Assembly (NCBI GenBank): GCA_026414805.1
Contig: JAOAIH010000009.1
Coordinates: 1 to 43,011 of the forward strand
Direction: 5' to 3'
DNA: 43,011 bases
Origin: Spirochaetota bacterium
GTDB taxonomy: Bacteria; Spirochaetota; UBA4802; UB4802
The notes beneath the pieces were generated by a model that saw only the letters and a list, made by a program, of their open reading frames with translations, was not told the origin of the DNA and did not search any database. Below, piece after piece: positions 17,761-26,208 of the stretch (the first letter of the stretch is position 1; each line of letters opens with the position of its first letter). Position numbers and translations under genes: made by a program.

Positions 17761-17811
17761 TTTGCGATTGTAAACAGGTTGTTGTGATACTATATGCACA
17801 TCACTGTAAAC

Positions 17812-18213
17812 TCATACATACTTTTTAATTTTTTCAATCAACTCATCTATTCGTACAGGTTTTGTCAAAAAATCATTAATTCCTGGGAGGAATGATTGTT
17901 CCTCATTCAGCGAAAAACGTGAATTGGTCACTTGATTAATTGCAGTCAACATTATAATTGGCACATTTTTCACATCCTTATATTTTGAATCCTCTCTGTT
18001 GCTGCGTATCTGGTAGGATATTTCAAATCCCGCTGTGTCAGTCTCCATCATAACGTCAAGAATCATAAGGTCAGGACGATATGACAGTAGCTTTTTCAAA
18101 CCTTCAGCACCGCTATATGCCACTTCCACTTCATATCCATTCATACTCAAAGCCTGTTTTAAGCTTTCTACAAGGTCTTTATCGTCATCAACTAATAATA
18201 TTTTTTTAGCCAT
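17812..18213 (-). CDS. Receiver-only response regulator at the end of the hydrogenase operon
   Basis: The product is a single receiver domain of 133 residues from ATG 18213. It has LLVDDDKDL, phospho-acceptor Asp53 in MILDVMMETDTAGFE, Thr in MLTAIN and Lys in FLTKPVR. It has a longer stretch between the Thr and Lys strands than CheY (VTNSRFSLNEEQSFLPGIND). Similar receiver-only proteins occur in gene clusters for hydrogenases and other flavin/Fe-S complexes. I choose 18213 because GTGGGG lies about 9 bases upstream; the in-frame ATG at 18246 overlaps the hycG-like stop, has no ribosome site and adds 11 residues not typical of receivers. It may adjust complex activity or relay phosphate. Confidence 0.88.
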   Translation of the reverse strand: MAKKILLVDDDKDLVESLKQALSMNGYEVEVAYSGAEGLKKLLSYRPDLMILDVMMETDTAGFEISYQIRSNREDSKYKDVKNVPIIMLTAINQVTNSRFSLNEEQSFLPGINDFLTKPVRIDELIEKIKKYV

Positions 18214-18238
18214 TTTAGTATACCCCACCTGCCAAATT

Positions 18239-18769
18239 TTAATCATAGAGTAACTGATATATTACATTTCTTTCTTCCCATGCCTTTGTTCTCTGATAGA
18301 TATCTATTGGGAATTCAATCTGCTTCAATTCAATAGGAGAAGCCTTTTTATCAACAAGGCCTAATGCTAACGCAACACCATAGATAATTGCTTCCGGCCT
18401 TGGAGGACACCCGGGTATAAAATAGTTAACTGGAATTGCCTTATCAGCACCACCAGTAACATTGTAGGTATCAAACCAGCACCCACCACCAGTTGCACAT
18501 GAACCAATACCAAATACAAGTTTAGGTGATGGCATAGCATCATACGCTTTTTTTACCAGCGGGAAGGTAGGCCTGGTAACAGCACCAGAAATAAGCATCA
18601 CATCAGCATGCCGGGGGGATGCAACAAGTTTAATACCAAACCGTTCCACATCGTAATACGGAGTCAATACATTCAATATTTCAATATCACACCCATTACA
18701 TGCACCAGAATTGCAGTGGTATACCCATAATGATTTTGGAAATGCCTTCTTTGCTAATTTTCCCAACAT
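18239..18769 (-). CDS. hycG: Group 4 [NiFe] hydrogenase small subunit (HycG/EchC/NuoB-like)
   Basis: The 176-residue protein carries the proximal [4Fe-4S] ligands: Cys24 and Cys27 in SGACNGCDIE, Cys91 in GIGSCATGGG and Cys121 in PGCPPRPEAI. These are the marks of the NuoB/HycG family. It should form the electron exit next to the NiFe site of the large subunit, on the cytoplasmic face of the membrane arm. The C-terminal extension present in E. coli HycG (about 255 residues) is absent; the length is nearer EchC/NuoB. It starts 2 bases after the ferredoxin-like gene and is eighth among the hydrogenase genes in transcription order if HycI is not counted. Symbol is given at family level. Confidence 0.93.
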   Translation of the reverse strand: MLGKLAKKAFPKSLWVYHCNSGACNGCDIEILNVLTPYYDVERFGIKLVASPRHADVMLISGAVTRPTFPLVKKAYDAMPSPKLVFGIGSCATGGGCWFDTYNVTGGADKAIPVNYFIPGCPPRPEAIIYGVALALGLVDKKASPIELKQIEFPIDIYQRTKAWEERNVIYQLLYD

Positions 18770-18771
18770 GG

Positions 18772-19317
18772 CTATTCTCCTAATTTTTCAGGCCTTTTAT
18801 AAGACTTGGTTTTTTCATATAGTTGTTTATCAAATGTCTGAGAAGAAACAGGAATAACTGCCCGCATTTCTAAATTGTCATAACGATATCCCAAATACGA
18901 CAACTTATCAATTGCATTTTTGACTTCATGGTCAAAGCACCTGCCGCACCGCTGGCAAGTTAACATGAAAAGCTCTATTGTTTCATTAATATCCCGCTTA
19001 TCATCCGTTGCCAGCTCATACTGTGGAGTCATTGTTATAGCTTTTTCGGGGCACAGGTCAGCACAGCGGCCACAGTAGGTGCATCGTGAACCATCATACA
19101 TCATCACGCGGAGCTCATTGCATAAATCCCGCACCAGTATTGTACGAGCGGGACAGTGATTGGCACACCCGCCACATCCTATACATTTATGATGATCCCA
19201 ATAGGGCTGCCCCCTGAAGTTCTCAGGCACAGGCCTTGGTACAAAGGGGTAGGGCATGGTAACAGTTCCAGGCTTTGTAACCACAAATAGCTGTTTTATT
19301 TTACTTATAAGCCACAC
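18772..19317 (-). CDS. hycF: Hydrogenase ferredoxin-like subunit (HycF/EchF/NuoI-like)
   Basis: This 181-residue protein (E. coli HycF is 180) has two full [4Fe-4S] motifs: Cys45, 48, 51, 55 in KCIGCGGCANHCP, and Cys79, 82, 85, 89 in RCTYCGRCADLCP. A third cysteine group at Cys121, 124 and 127 (CQRCGRCF) may bind another metal such as Zn or Fe, as in HycF relatives. It should pass electrons between the peripheral electron-input module and the small subunit. An N-terminal amphipathic stretch with YPFVPRPVPENFRGQP is usual for this family. It is in the same tightly spaced operon, 25 bases after the membrane subunit gene. Confidence 0.93.
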   Translation of the reverse strand: MWLISKIKQLFVVTKPGTVTMPYPFVPRPVPENFRGQPYWDHHKCIGCGGCANHCPARTILVRDLCNELRVMMYDGSRCTYCGRCADLCPEKAITMTPQYELATDDKRDINETIELFMLTCQRCGRCFDHEVKNAIDKLSYLGYRYDNLEMRAVIPVSSQTFDKQLYEKTKSYKRPEKLGE

Positions 19318-19342
19318 GATCGTTCTCCTTGCTTTTTTAAAT

Positions 19343-20242
19343 TTAAATTCCGTATACGCTCAGTGCAATAGTACACAGTGATATGAAAATCAACACTGCA
19401 TAATATTTCACTGCCTGGTCAATTCGTAACCGTGGGTTAGTAGATCCCACTAATGCAATGAGTACAAAGATAAGTGCAACAGCCACCAGCTGTAATATAA
19501 GATCAGCTATAAATATCCCTGTATAGATAAACGGCATGAATACTGTCACAAAAAGCATTGCATAAAACATCTGTTTCAACATCATTGAATATTTAAACAG
19601 TGCATAATTAGGTCCACTGTATTCAATAAAAGGTCCTTCTAATATTTCAACTTCTGCTTCAGAGATATCAAATGGCTGTCGAGCAACAAACGCCTGCAAT
19701 GCCATGAGATACACAATCAGCATAAGCACCACTGACCATGAATACCCTGTAGAAAGAATACTGAACATGCTCACATCAATAGCTAAGCTTTTCATCTTCA
19801 CAGCACCTAATATAAAGGTCATAGCTAAGATTGGCTCTACCATAATCATGGTAATCATTTCTCGGCTTGCTCCAATCATTGCATATGCATTCTTGCTTGA
19901 CAATGCACCAAGCAATATAGATATGCCTGCTAAGGTTAATAAATATACGATAGTGATGACATCAGCATACTGTGTTAAATAATTTGGCTTAAAACCAATG
20001 GGAACTATTGTTACAACTGCAGTCACAGCTGCAAAAGCCATCATGGGTGCTAATTTGAATGCCCAGTTATCACTTACTAGATTATCCTTGCCTAGAAGCT
20101 TAAGTAAATCTAAATAAGGCTGGTAGATAGGTGGTCCCTGCCGTGACTGTACCTTAGCAGTGAGCTTTCTAATTATACCCTCATACAAGGGTGCCAGTCC
20201 CAAAAACACAATAATGTTAAGAAGTATTAAGAGAATATCCAT
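19343..20242 (-). CDS. hycD: Hydrogenase membrane subunit (HycD/EchB/NuoH-like)
   Basis: The 299-residue integral membrane protein has about eight hydrophobic helices. It shows family signatures: RKLTAKVQSRQGPPIYQPY near residue 30, the cytoplasmic loop RQPFDISEAEVEILEGP with the conserved acidic residues, and a following EYSGPNYALFKY. It anchors the hydrogenase arm and, by analogy with complex I and Mbh/Ech, takes part in coupling electron transfer to proton or sodium translocation. Start ATG 20242 is 12 bases after the large-subunit stop. Confidence 0.94.
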   Translation of the reverse strand: MDILLILLNIIVFLGLAPLYEGIIRKLTAKVQSRQGPPIYQPYLDLLKLLGKDNLVSDNWAFKLAPMMAFAAVTAVVTIVPIGFKPNYLTQYADVITIVYLLTLAGISILLGALSSKNAYAMIGASREMITMIMVEPILAMTFILGAVKMKSLAIDVSMFSILSTGYSWSVVLMLIVYLMALQAFVARQPFDISEAEVEILEGPFIEYSGPNYALFKYSMMLKQMFYAMLFVTVFMPFIYTGIFIADLILQLVAVALIFVLIALVGSTNPRLRIDQAVKYYAVLIFISLCTIALSVYGI

Positions 20243-20254
20243 ATGCCACCTGCC

Positions 20255-21928
20255 TTATACTTTTTTGCTTCTTGACAGACTTTCAAGCTCTTCATTGCTA
20301 AGGATGGTTTGCTTGCCAGTCTTAAGATCAATCAGTGCCATTCTGTCAGTACACGAGAAGCACGGGTCTATACTGCCAATGATTATTGGCGCATCAGCTA
20401 ATTGATTGTTAAGCAACATCAATGGAACACCCTGCAAGTTAGGATACGTGGGGGCACGTACACGCCAACGATCTGCCCTATTCTCTTCACCAGTGATAAC
20501 ATAGTGTACAACCTCACCACGTGGCGCTTCAACAGCTGATATTGAATGTACCAACGGCTTGATAGGCTCATCAAATTCATATAATAAAGGTTCATCAACA
20601 GGCATATCCTTTAACACTTGCCTGATAATTTTAATGGATTCAAATGTTTCAAGGATACGTACAAGAACGGTTCCCCATACATCACAGGTATCCACAACCG
20701 GGACATCAAATTGTACTGCATCATAAGCAGCATAGGGATGGTCACGGCGTGTATCGATATCTACTCCTCTTGCGCGAGCAACAGGGCCAACCAAACTCCA
20801 CTTGATTGTATCCTCTTTTGAAATATACCCAACACCTTTTGTTCTTCTATGAATGGCAGTGTCGCCAACTATTGCATTCTTAATTGCAATAAGTTCTTTT
20901 TCTACTTTATCCATGACATTTAAAATATCATCCTTATGTGGCAATATATCGCGCCTTACGCCACCAATGATAATCATGCCATAGGTCTTTCGATTACCGG
21001 TAATCTTTTCTGCAAGCCACATTACAGGCTCACGCACACGCCATGAATGCATAAATACTGTATCAAACCCTATCAAGTGACCTGCAACCCCCAACCACAG
21101 CAGGTGCGAATGGATTCGTTCAAGCTCAAGCATAAATGTACGGATATATTCAGCTTTCCGAGAAATTTTAATACCCGCTGCTAACTCAACCGATTGCGAA
21201 TACGATGTAGCATGTACTGATCCGCAAATACCACAAATACGCTCTGCAATAAACGGTACCTCATTATATGTTACCTGAGTGGTACACAATTTTTCAATAC
21301 CACGATGTGTCATAAAACCACGGTAATCACAACCTTTAATTGTTTCACCATCAACATACACTGCAAAATGTGCTGGTTCATGCAGTGTTGGATGGAATGG
21401 ACCAATAGGAACAGTGGTACATCCTTCAGGTGCCTCATCAAGCTGGTATGCCACATCCTCAGCTGCAGGCGGCATTAAATTCCAGGGAACTTCTTTGCGA
21501 AGAGGGTATATCCCTTGAGGCCAATCATCAGCCAGAATTAGTCGTTTTGGCTTTGGATGACCTTCAAATTGCATGCCAAGCAAGTCCATATATTCACGTT
21601 CTGACCACCCTGCATTAGGAATATCAGGAGTGATGGAATCCACAACAGGCTTATCAGCAGGGACTTTAGTTCGTATACAGCAGAAGATGTTATCTTTATC
21701 AAAACTAAAGGTATGTACTAAACCCAATGTATTATCTCTGGCTATATTATCGTACCCTATGCTTACCATGTAGCGGGCACCCATTGCAATTACTTCATTG
21801 CATATTTCCCGTATATTTTTTTTATCAACATCAACAAACAACCGCGTTGCAAGTGGTGTTTCAAAGCCCTTGACAGAGCCTTTGAACTTTTCCTTTAAAT
21901 CCTTTTTAACTTGGTCTATCGATGGCAT
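20255..21928 (-). CDS. hycE: Group 4 [NiFe] hydrogenase large subunit (HycE-like, NuoC-NuoD fusion)
   Basis: The 557-residue protein (E. coli HycE 569) joins a NuoC-like N-terminal domain (about 1-150) and a NuoD/hydrogenase domain. All four NiFe ligands are present: Cys232 and Cys235 in RICGICGSVH, and Cys523 and Cys526 in DPCFSCTDR. This separates it from NuoD of complex I, which lacks them, and shows a true hydrogenase. A 28-residue tail (MALIDLKTG... to the end) follows Arg529; the same DPCxSCTDR-M junction in HycE is cut by HycI, whose homologue is encoded two genes upstream. It catalyses H2 production or uptake. Similarity places it in the formate-hydrogenlyase-like branch, but subgrouping needs a tree. 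Confidence 0.96.
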   Translation of the reverse strand: MPSIDQVKKDLKEKFKGSVKGFETPLATRLFVDVDKKNIREICNEVIAMGARYMVSIGYDNIARDNTLGLVHTFSFDKDNIFCCIRTKVPADKPVVDSITPDIPNAGWSEREYMDLLGMQFEGHPKPKRLILADDWPQGIYPLRKEVPWNLMPPAAEDVAYQLDEAPEGCTTVPIGPFHPTLHEPAHFAVYVDGETIKGCDYRGFMTHRGIEKLCTTQVTYNEVPFIAERICGICGSVHATSYSQSVELAAGIKISRKAEYIRTFMLELERIHSHLLWLGVAGHLIGFDTVFMHSWRVREPVMWLAEKITGNRKTYGMIIIGGVRRDILPHKDDILNVMDKVEKELIAIKNAIVGDTAIHRRTKGVGYISKEDTIKWSLVGPVARARGVDIDTRRDHPYAAYDAVQFDVPVVDTCDVWGTVLVRILETFESIKIIRQVLKDMPVDEPLLYEFDEPIKPLVHSISAVEAPRGEVVHYVITGEENRADRWRVRAPTYPNLQGVPLMLLNNQLADAPIIIGSIDPCFSCTDRMALIDLKTGKQTILSNEELESLSRSKKV

Positions 21929-21956
21929 ATTCTACCTCTTATTCATAAATGTTGTA

Positions 21957-23819
21957 TTATTTCACATTACCACCTGTCCACCACAGCATGGACTTTAATG
22001 CTGCAAACATATGCCTGTCTTTATATCTATTGTTATTATTAAGGTCCTGATATCCACACAACCATGTTGGCATAACTTTTTCTTGTGAACCTGCACTCTT
22101 TCTGACTATAAAGGCAACAGCAAATCCAACAATCACTATCAATATCACAACTAGTGGGACAGCAATTGCATTTGCATACTGCATACCTGGCACGTTAATT
22201 GAAACACCCATAGCGGAAGTAAATACAGCATTGTGTGCCGACAATTCATTGAAGGAACTCTGCACTATTGAACCAGATGAAGACTTGAATATATCTGTAA
22301 TTGTATCATAATATATAAAAGGGATAACCCCTTGGACTATACATAACAGAGCCAAAATAACTTTTGGCAAAAGCATCTTCCAGGATACTTCCTGTGGTTT
22401 ATGCTCAACATTCCATTCTATGCCAGTTGAAGCAAATGACATTCCAAAAAACTTAACATAGCATGCAAGCGTCAATGCGCTGGTAAACAGAGCAATGATC
22501 CCAAACAGTGCAAGGAAGAATATCTGACTGCCACCAAGCAGTGTTGCTGATATTATTGTCCACTTGCTTGCAAATCCGCTGAAGGGAGGAACACCAGCTA
22601 TCGACAATGAGGCAATCCCTGCAATTACTGCACTTGCTGGCATATATTTTAAAAGACCACCCAACTTATTAAGGTCTTTTGTATGAGTTTCATATAATAT
22701 ACTGCCTGCGGTAAGGAAGAGCAGCCCTTTAAATATGGCATGATTTAATACATGATACAATATTCCAATGATGACCACAAACGATAGCATCTGTACAAAC
22801 ATGTTGTTGCTGTGGTACATATACAAACCAGCCCCAATAGCCAGAACAATGTAACCTATCTGGCCAATGGAGCTGTATGCAAGCAGACGTTTTGCATCGC
22901 TCTGCTTTAAAGACTGGGAGGTACCAATAAACAACGTTACTACACCAAAAGTTGCTATAATAGCTCCCCATACAAGAGGATTCACAGTATGCCCTTCATG
23001 AGGAATCATCCAGAAAAATGTTCGTACTATACCATAAATACCAGTTTTAATCATAACGCCACTCAGCAATGCACTAATAGGGGATGGTGCAATTGAATGT
23101 GCATCTGGCAGCCATAGTTGACCAAATGGGAATACACCAGCTTTAAAACTAAAGCCTAATAATAACAGAGTATACACCAGCACAGGAACTGTTCCGCTGG
23201 TTGCTCCAAGCTTCTGCGTCAATGTATGTACAGAATCTCCCATAGCAGAGCCATTGATAAGGAATGCACCCGCAACTATAAACAACCATGCAAGCTCCAT
23301 AAGGATTAAGTATTTATTTGCATTACGGACATTTTGCTTTTCTTTATATTCAAAGCGGATCAAAAAGTATGATGCAATAGTCATAAGTTGCCATGCTACA
23401 GTAAACCCAATACTTAAATCATCAACAGTTACTATACCAATCATTCCAAGAATAAATAATGGGAAGTTTATGTAGTAAGGACGCAGGGAATAGTCCTTAT
23501 AATGTTCCATATAATCAATGGAGTACAGTGCACTCATCACTGCCATAAAGGATATAATGGCAATGAAGAACCCTGAAAACGCATCTATCAAAAAATAGAT
23601 TGGCACAGAGCCAAAATATATTGCCTGTGTCTCAGATGATTTCTGTACAAAAATTGCAATATACGCCACATAGAGTAGCAACCCTGCTGCAATTGCTACT
23701 ATAACTGTGTTTATCCAGCCTGCTAATTTTCTTTTAGAAGCTATGAGCGGCACAATGATACTTGCTCCAAGCAATATAGCAAAAGCCAGTAGTAACGTAG
23801 CATAAAGATCAATGTTCAT
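21957..23819 (-). CDS. Antiporter-like membrane subunit (HycC/HyfB/NuoL family)
   Basis: This protein of about 620 residues has roughly 14-16 hydrophobic helices and the Proton_antipo_M core: FSFKAGVFPFGQLWLPDAHSIAPSPISALLSG and DAKRLLAYSSIGQIGYIVLA. The second contains the lysine in a typical HxxxxAPSP...SxxxQ context. It is the only antiporter-like subunit here, as in formate hydrogenlyase 1 (HycC); no NuoK, HyfF or Mrp subunit genes are visible. The role is ion translocation coupled to the hydrogenase. ATG 23819 is chosen because AAGGAG (23827-23832 on the minus strand) sits 7 bases upstream; the frame can also be read from GTG 23825. It overlaps the protease stop by 11 bases. Confidence 0.92.
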   Translation of the reverse strand: MNIDLYATLLLAFAILLGASIIVPLIASKRKLAGWINTVIVAIAAGLLLYVAYIAIFVQKSSETQAIYFGSVPIYFLIDAFSGFFIAIISFMAVMSALYSIDYMEHYKDYSLRPYYINFPLFILGMIGIVTVDDLSIGFTVAWQLMTIASYFLIRFEYKEKQNVRNANKYLILMELAWLFIVAGAFLINGSAMGDSVHTLTQKLGATSGTVPVLVYTLLLLGFSFKAGVFPFGQLWLPDAHSIAPSPISALLSGVMIKTGIYGIVRTFFWMIPHEGHTVNPLVWGAIIATFGVVTLFIGTSQSLKQSDAKRLLAYSSIGQIGYIVLAIGAGLYMYHSNNMFVQMLSFVVIIGILYHVLNHAIFKGLLFLTAGSILYETHTKDLNKLGGLLKYMPASAVIAGIASLSIAGVPPFSGFASKWTIISATLLGGSQIFFLALFGIIALFTSALTLACYVKFFGMSFASTGIEWNVEHKPQEVSWKMLLPKVILALLCIVQGVIPFIYYDTITDIFKSSSGSIVQSSFNELSAHNAVFTSAMGVSINVPGMQYANAIAVPLVVILIVIVGFAVAFIVRKSAGSQEKVMPTWLCGYQDLNNNNRYKDRHMFAALKSMLWWTGGNVK

Positions 23820-24315
23820 ACACACACTCCTTTTGGTTGCTCATAATTGATGCCTGAACCATAGTAACAATTGAATTTACTTTATCTTTTATAATGGGCG
23901 ATAGTCCCTTTCCAAAATCATTATGCTTGATAACTATACCCAGCATATATACATCTTTGCCAGATGTCTCCAGTATTTTACATGACATCCGCAATGCCAG
24001 TTTGTGCGTTGATACATCAAGGCCTGTTTCAACAAAGTCACTGAGTTTGCCGAATACAACAGTGCCTTCATCTGCATCAGCTTCTATTGCATCGATAATT
24101 ATCACATTTTTGCAATTTGACTGGGCTATAGCAAAACAGTAGCTTTCAATAATGTCTTCAACATTGAATATCACAATATGAGGATCTTTTACTGTTGATG
24201 CCAGTGCATCAACAATGTGAAGACCCACTGCATCATCACACCTATAGTAATTCCCTACTCCCACAATGCAAGTAGTGTCTTTGAAAATATTTTGCATTGT
24301 CTGCATACAACTCAT
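23809..24315 (-). CDS. hycI: Hydrogenase maturation protease (HycI/HyaD family)
   Basis: The 168-residue enzyme has the family start IVGVGNYYRCDDAVG (Asp27/28), the second metal-site Asp75 in VIIIDAIEAD and His104 in VSTHKLAL. These match the Ni-sensing Glu/Asp, Asp and His of HybD/HycI. It should remove the C-terminal peptide of the HycE-like subunit after nickel is inserted. It is encoded within the same operon, overlapping the flavoprotein gene by 4 bases (ATGA) and the antiporter-like gene by 11. The other maturation genes (hypA-F) are not in this window. Confidence 0.93.
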   Translation of the reverse strand: MSCMQTMQNIFKDTTCIVGVGNYYRCDDAVGLHIVDALASTVKDPHIVIFNVEDIIESYCFAIAQSNCKNVIIIDAIEADADEGTVVFGKLSDFVETGLDVSTHKLALRMSCKILETSGKDVYMLGIVIKHNDFGKGLSPIIKDKVNSIVTMVQASIMSNQKECVYEH

Positions 24316-25145
24316 ATCTGCTCACCCAGCGTCTTAATTTGGCGATAGGTATACACAGGCCCATCAGTGCACACCAGGGTCCTCCCGATGGCACAGTGCT
24401 GACACTTTCCCACGCCGCACTTCATATGCCTCTCTAACGTTGAGATTATCATATCATCTTTGATCCCACGCTGCATAAGCTCTTTGATGACAGCATTAAA
24501 CATCACTGGAGGCCCACATACAAATGCCACAGTGTTTTCAACAGGTATCTCTACTTTATCAAACAGTGTTGTGATTATACCTACATTGCCCTTCCATTCA
24601 GGGGTACCATTATCAACAGTAATGAATGTTTCAAAGCCCTCAATTTTTTGCCATTGATCCAGCATATACTGGTACATCAAATCCTGTGGGGAACGTGATC
24701 CATACAGGAGCAGTATTCTGCCAAAGTCTTTCCTGTGCTGTAACACATGAACAATTGATGACCGTAACGGTATAAGGCCAATACCACCTGCCACATAGAT
24801 GACATTTTTGCCTTTTATTTCTTCAAACGGGAACCCGTTGCCAAATGGCCCACGTATCCCTACCTTATCACCCACCTGCAGATCATGGAGCGCGTAAGTT
24901 ACTTTACCAATTCGTCGCACAGTAATGTGAAATCGGTCGTTTTCAGGGCTTGGTGGCAGTGACACGGCAAATTCACCCGCACCAAATACAGTGCACATAA
25001 TAAACTGGCCGGATTTAAACTTGAAATTGCCATCAATCTCCTTATTATCAAATCTCAAATAAAATGTTTTTACATCAACTATTTCATCTTTGATCTCTTC
25101 AATTGTGGCAATCTCAGGAACGGTTACTATTTTCTGTTCGCTCAT
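24312..25145 (-). CDS. FAD/NAD(P)-binding electron-transfer subunit (HydG/AsrB, sulfhydrogenase gamma-like)
   Basis: The 277-residue flavoprotein has a ferredoxin-NADP reductase fold. The FAD-binding barrel includes FHITVRRIGKVTYAL and GIRGPFGNGFP. The NAD(P) half begins with VIYVAGGIGLIPLRSSI and includes VAFVCGPPVMF. The C-terminal [2Fe-2S] site is Cys243, 248, 251 and 259 (CGVGKCQHC ... C). This is the layout of the gamma subunit of archaeal sulfhydrogenase, AsrB and PyrK-like proteins, which exchange electrons with NAD(P)H. ATG 25145 is chosen: AGGTGA lies 5-6 bases upstream, whereas GTG 25154 directly abuts the previous stop. It would be the NAD(P) port of the hydrogenase complex; coenzyme choice is unknown. 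Confidence 0.92.
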   Translation of the reverse strand: MSEQKIVTVPEIATIEEIKDEIVDVKTFYLRFDNKEIDGNFKFKSGQFIMCTVFGAGEFAVSLPPSPENDRFHITVRRIGKVTYALHDLQVGDKVGIRGPFGNGFPFEEIKGKNVIYVAGGIGLIPLRSSIVHVLQHRKDFGRILLLYGSRSPQDLMYQYMLDQWQKIEGFETFITVDNGTPEWKGNVGIITTLFDKVEIPVENTVAFVCGPPVMFNAVIKELMQRGIKDDMIISTLERHMKCGVGKCQHCAIGRTLVCTDGPVYTYRQIKTLGEQI

Positions 25146-25154
25146 AGCAATCAC

Positions 25155-26207
25155 CTATTCATGAATTTCTCTTCGGATATATGTTACAACATTTGGCAAC
25201 CCTATATCGCCAGGACATACCCATGCGCAACGACCGCATCCCACACATCCTGGCCGCAAATATTTCTTTGACTGTGAATATGATAACTTGCAGAAAAACC
25301 TCTTATTTCTTCTGTCCTCAATAGGCTTTCGGGGATTATGGCCTCCTGCCATTCTTGAATACCCTTCGTATGAACATGAATCCCATGTACGAAGCCTTAA
25401 GGTATTTCCTGCAAGTGTGTTGGCATCATTTATATTAAAGCATGTACATGTAGGGCACACATACGAACATGCACCACATTCAATACATTGATTGCCAATA
25501 TATTCCCATATCTCTTCTTTTATGAATCCTGTTGTCACCCTATTCATGACACGTGATACCCATGCTTTTGACTCTGTAGCTATATCTTCAAACATGGTAA
25601 TTGATTTTTCCACTAGCTTCTGTTTTTGTTTCAGGTGTTCGTCAGTAGCTTCAGAAAATTTAAATGAGTCAATGAATGCCTTTCCTTTTTCACTGCCAAC
25701 CTCAACCAGGTAACTATCGCCTAAATCCGTAAGGTTTAGATCATACCCTTCCTGTGCTGCAGGGCCACTGTCAGTACACACACAAAAACACTGTTTAAAT
25801 GGAACCACACAGGTATTGGCTACTATGAACATACGGCTACGGTGATGGCGATAGACCTCATCAACAAATTCTTGCCCAAGGAAAAATCTGTCAATGCACT
25901 GTAGTCCCGTTAAGTCACATGAGCGCAGGCCAAACAGCGCCTTTGGTGTATCATCAAACACCATCGCGATGTCTACCTTTTTTGCGCTTTTATCATATTT
26001 ATATTGCATGATAGTTTCAAGATGCGGAAATACAACATGCTTTGGTGGATTAGTTGGGATGGGTGCTTCCAGATTTACCATATCTGCACTTGTTTTATCA
26101 AAGAAACACTGCCCAAATTTTTCATCCAGATATGGGCCGTATACGGTATACTTTTCTTCTAAGGCTTTTGCTATTTTCTTTACATCATTTTTCTTAATCA
26201 GATACAT
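25155..26207 (-). CDS. 4Fe-4S electron-transfer subunit (HydB/AsrA, sulfhydrogenase beta-like)
   Basis: The 350-residue protein has a large N-terminal domain (KIAKALEEKYTVYGPY, then LFGLRSCDLTGLQCIDRFF) typical of the HydB/AsrA family. An extra cysteine group follows at Cys133, 140, 142 and 144. Two ferredoxin motifs follow: Cys241, 244, 247, 251 (CIECGACSYVCP) and Cys321, 324, 327, 331 (CVGCGRCAWVCP). It normally bridges the FAD gamma subunit and a catalytic partner. ATG 26207 follows the molybdopterin gene stop by one base and has AAGGTG about 6 bases upstream. An upstream in-frame start at 26267 would overlap the previous gene by 59 bases and add 20 atypical residues. Confidence 0.92.
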   Translation of the reverse strand: MYLIKKNDVKKIAKALEEKYTVYGPYLDEKFGQCFFDKTSADMVNLEAPIPTNPPKHVVFPHLETIMQYKYDKSAKKVDIAMVFDDTPKALFGLRSCDLTGLQCIDRFFLGQEFVDEVYRHHRSRMFIVANTCVVPFKQCFCVCTDSGPAAQEGYDLNLTDLGDSYLVEVGSEKGKAFIDSFKFSEATDEHLKQKQKLVEKSITMFEDIATESKAWVSRVMNRVTTGFIKEEIWEYIGNQCIECGACSYVCPTCTCFNINDANTLAGNTLRLRTWDSCSYEGYSRMAGGHNPRKPIEDRRNKRFFCKLSYSQSKKYLRPGCVGCGRCAWVCPGDIGLPNVVTYIRREIHE

Positions 26208-26208
26208 A

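Noticed and set aside
18214-18246. Earlier start for the receiver gene at 18246
   Set aside because: It lacks a ribosome site and adds 11 residues not found in receiver domains; 18213 has a GTGGGG run upstream.
20255-21928. Complex I (NuoCD) instead of hydrogenase
   Set aside because: Both CxxC pairs that bind NiFe and the cleavable C-terminal tail are present, and a maturation protease is in the operon.
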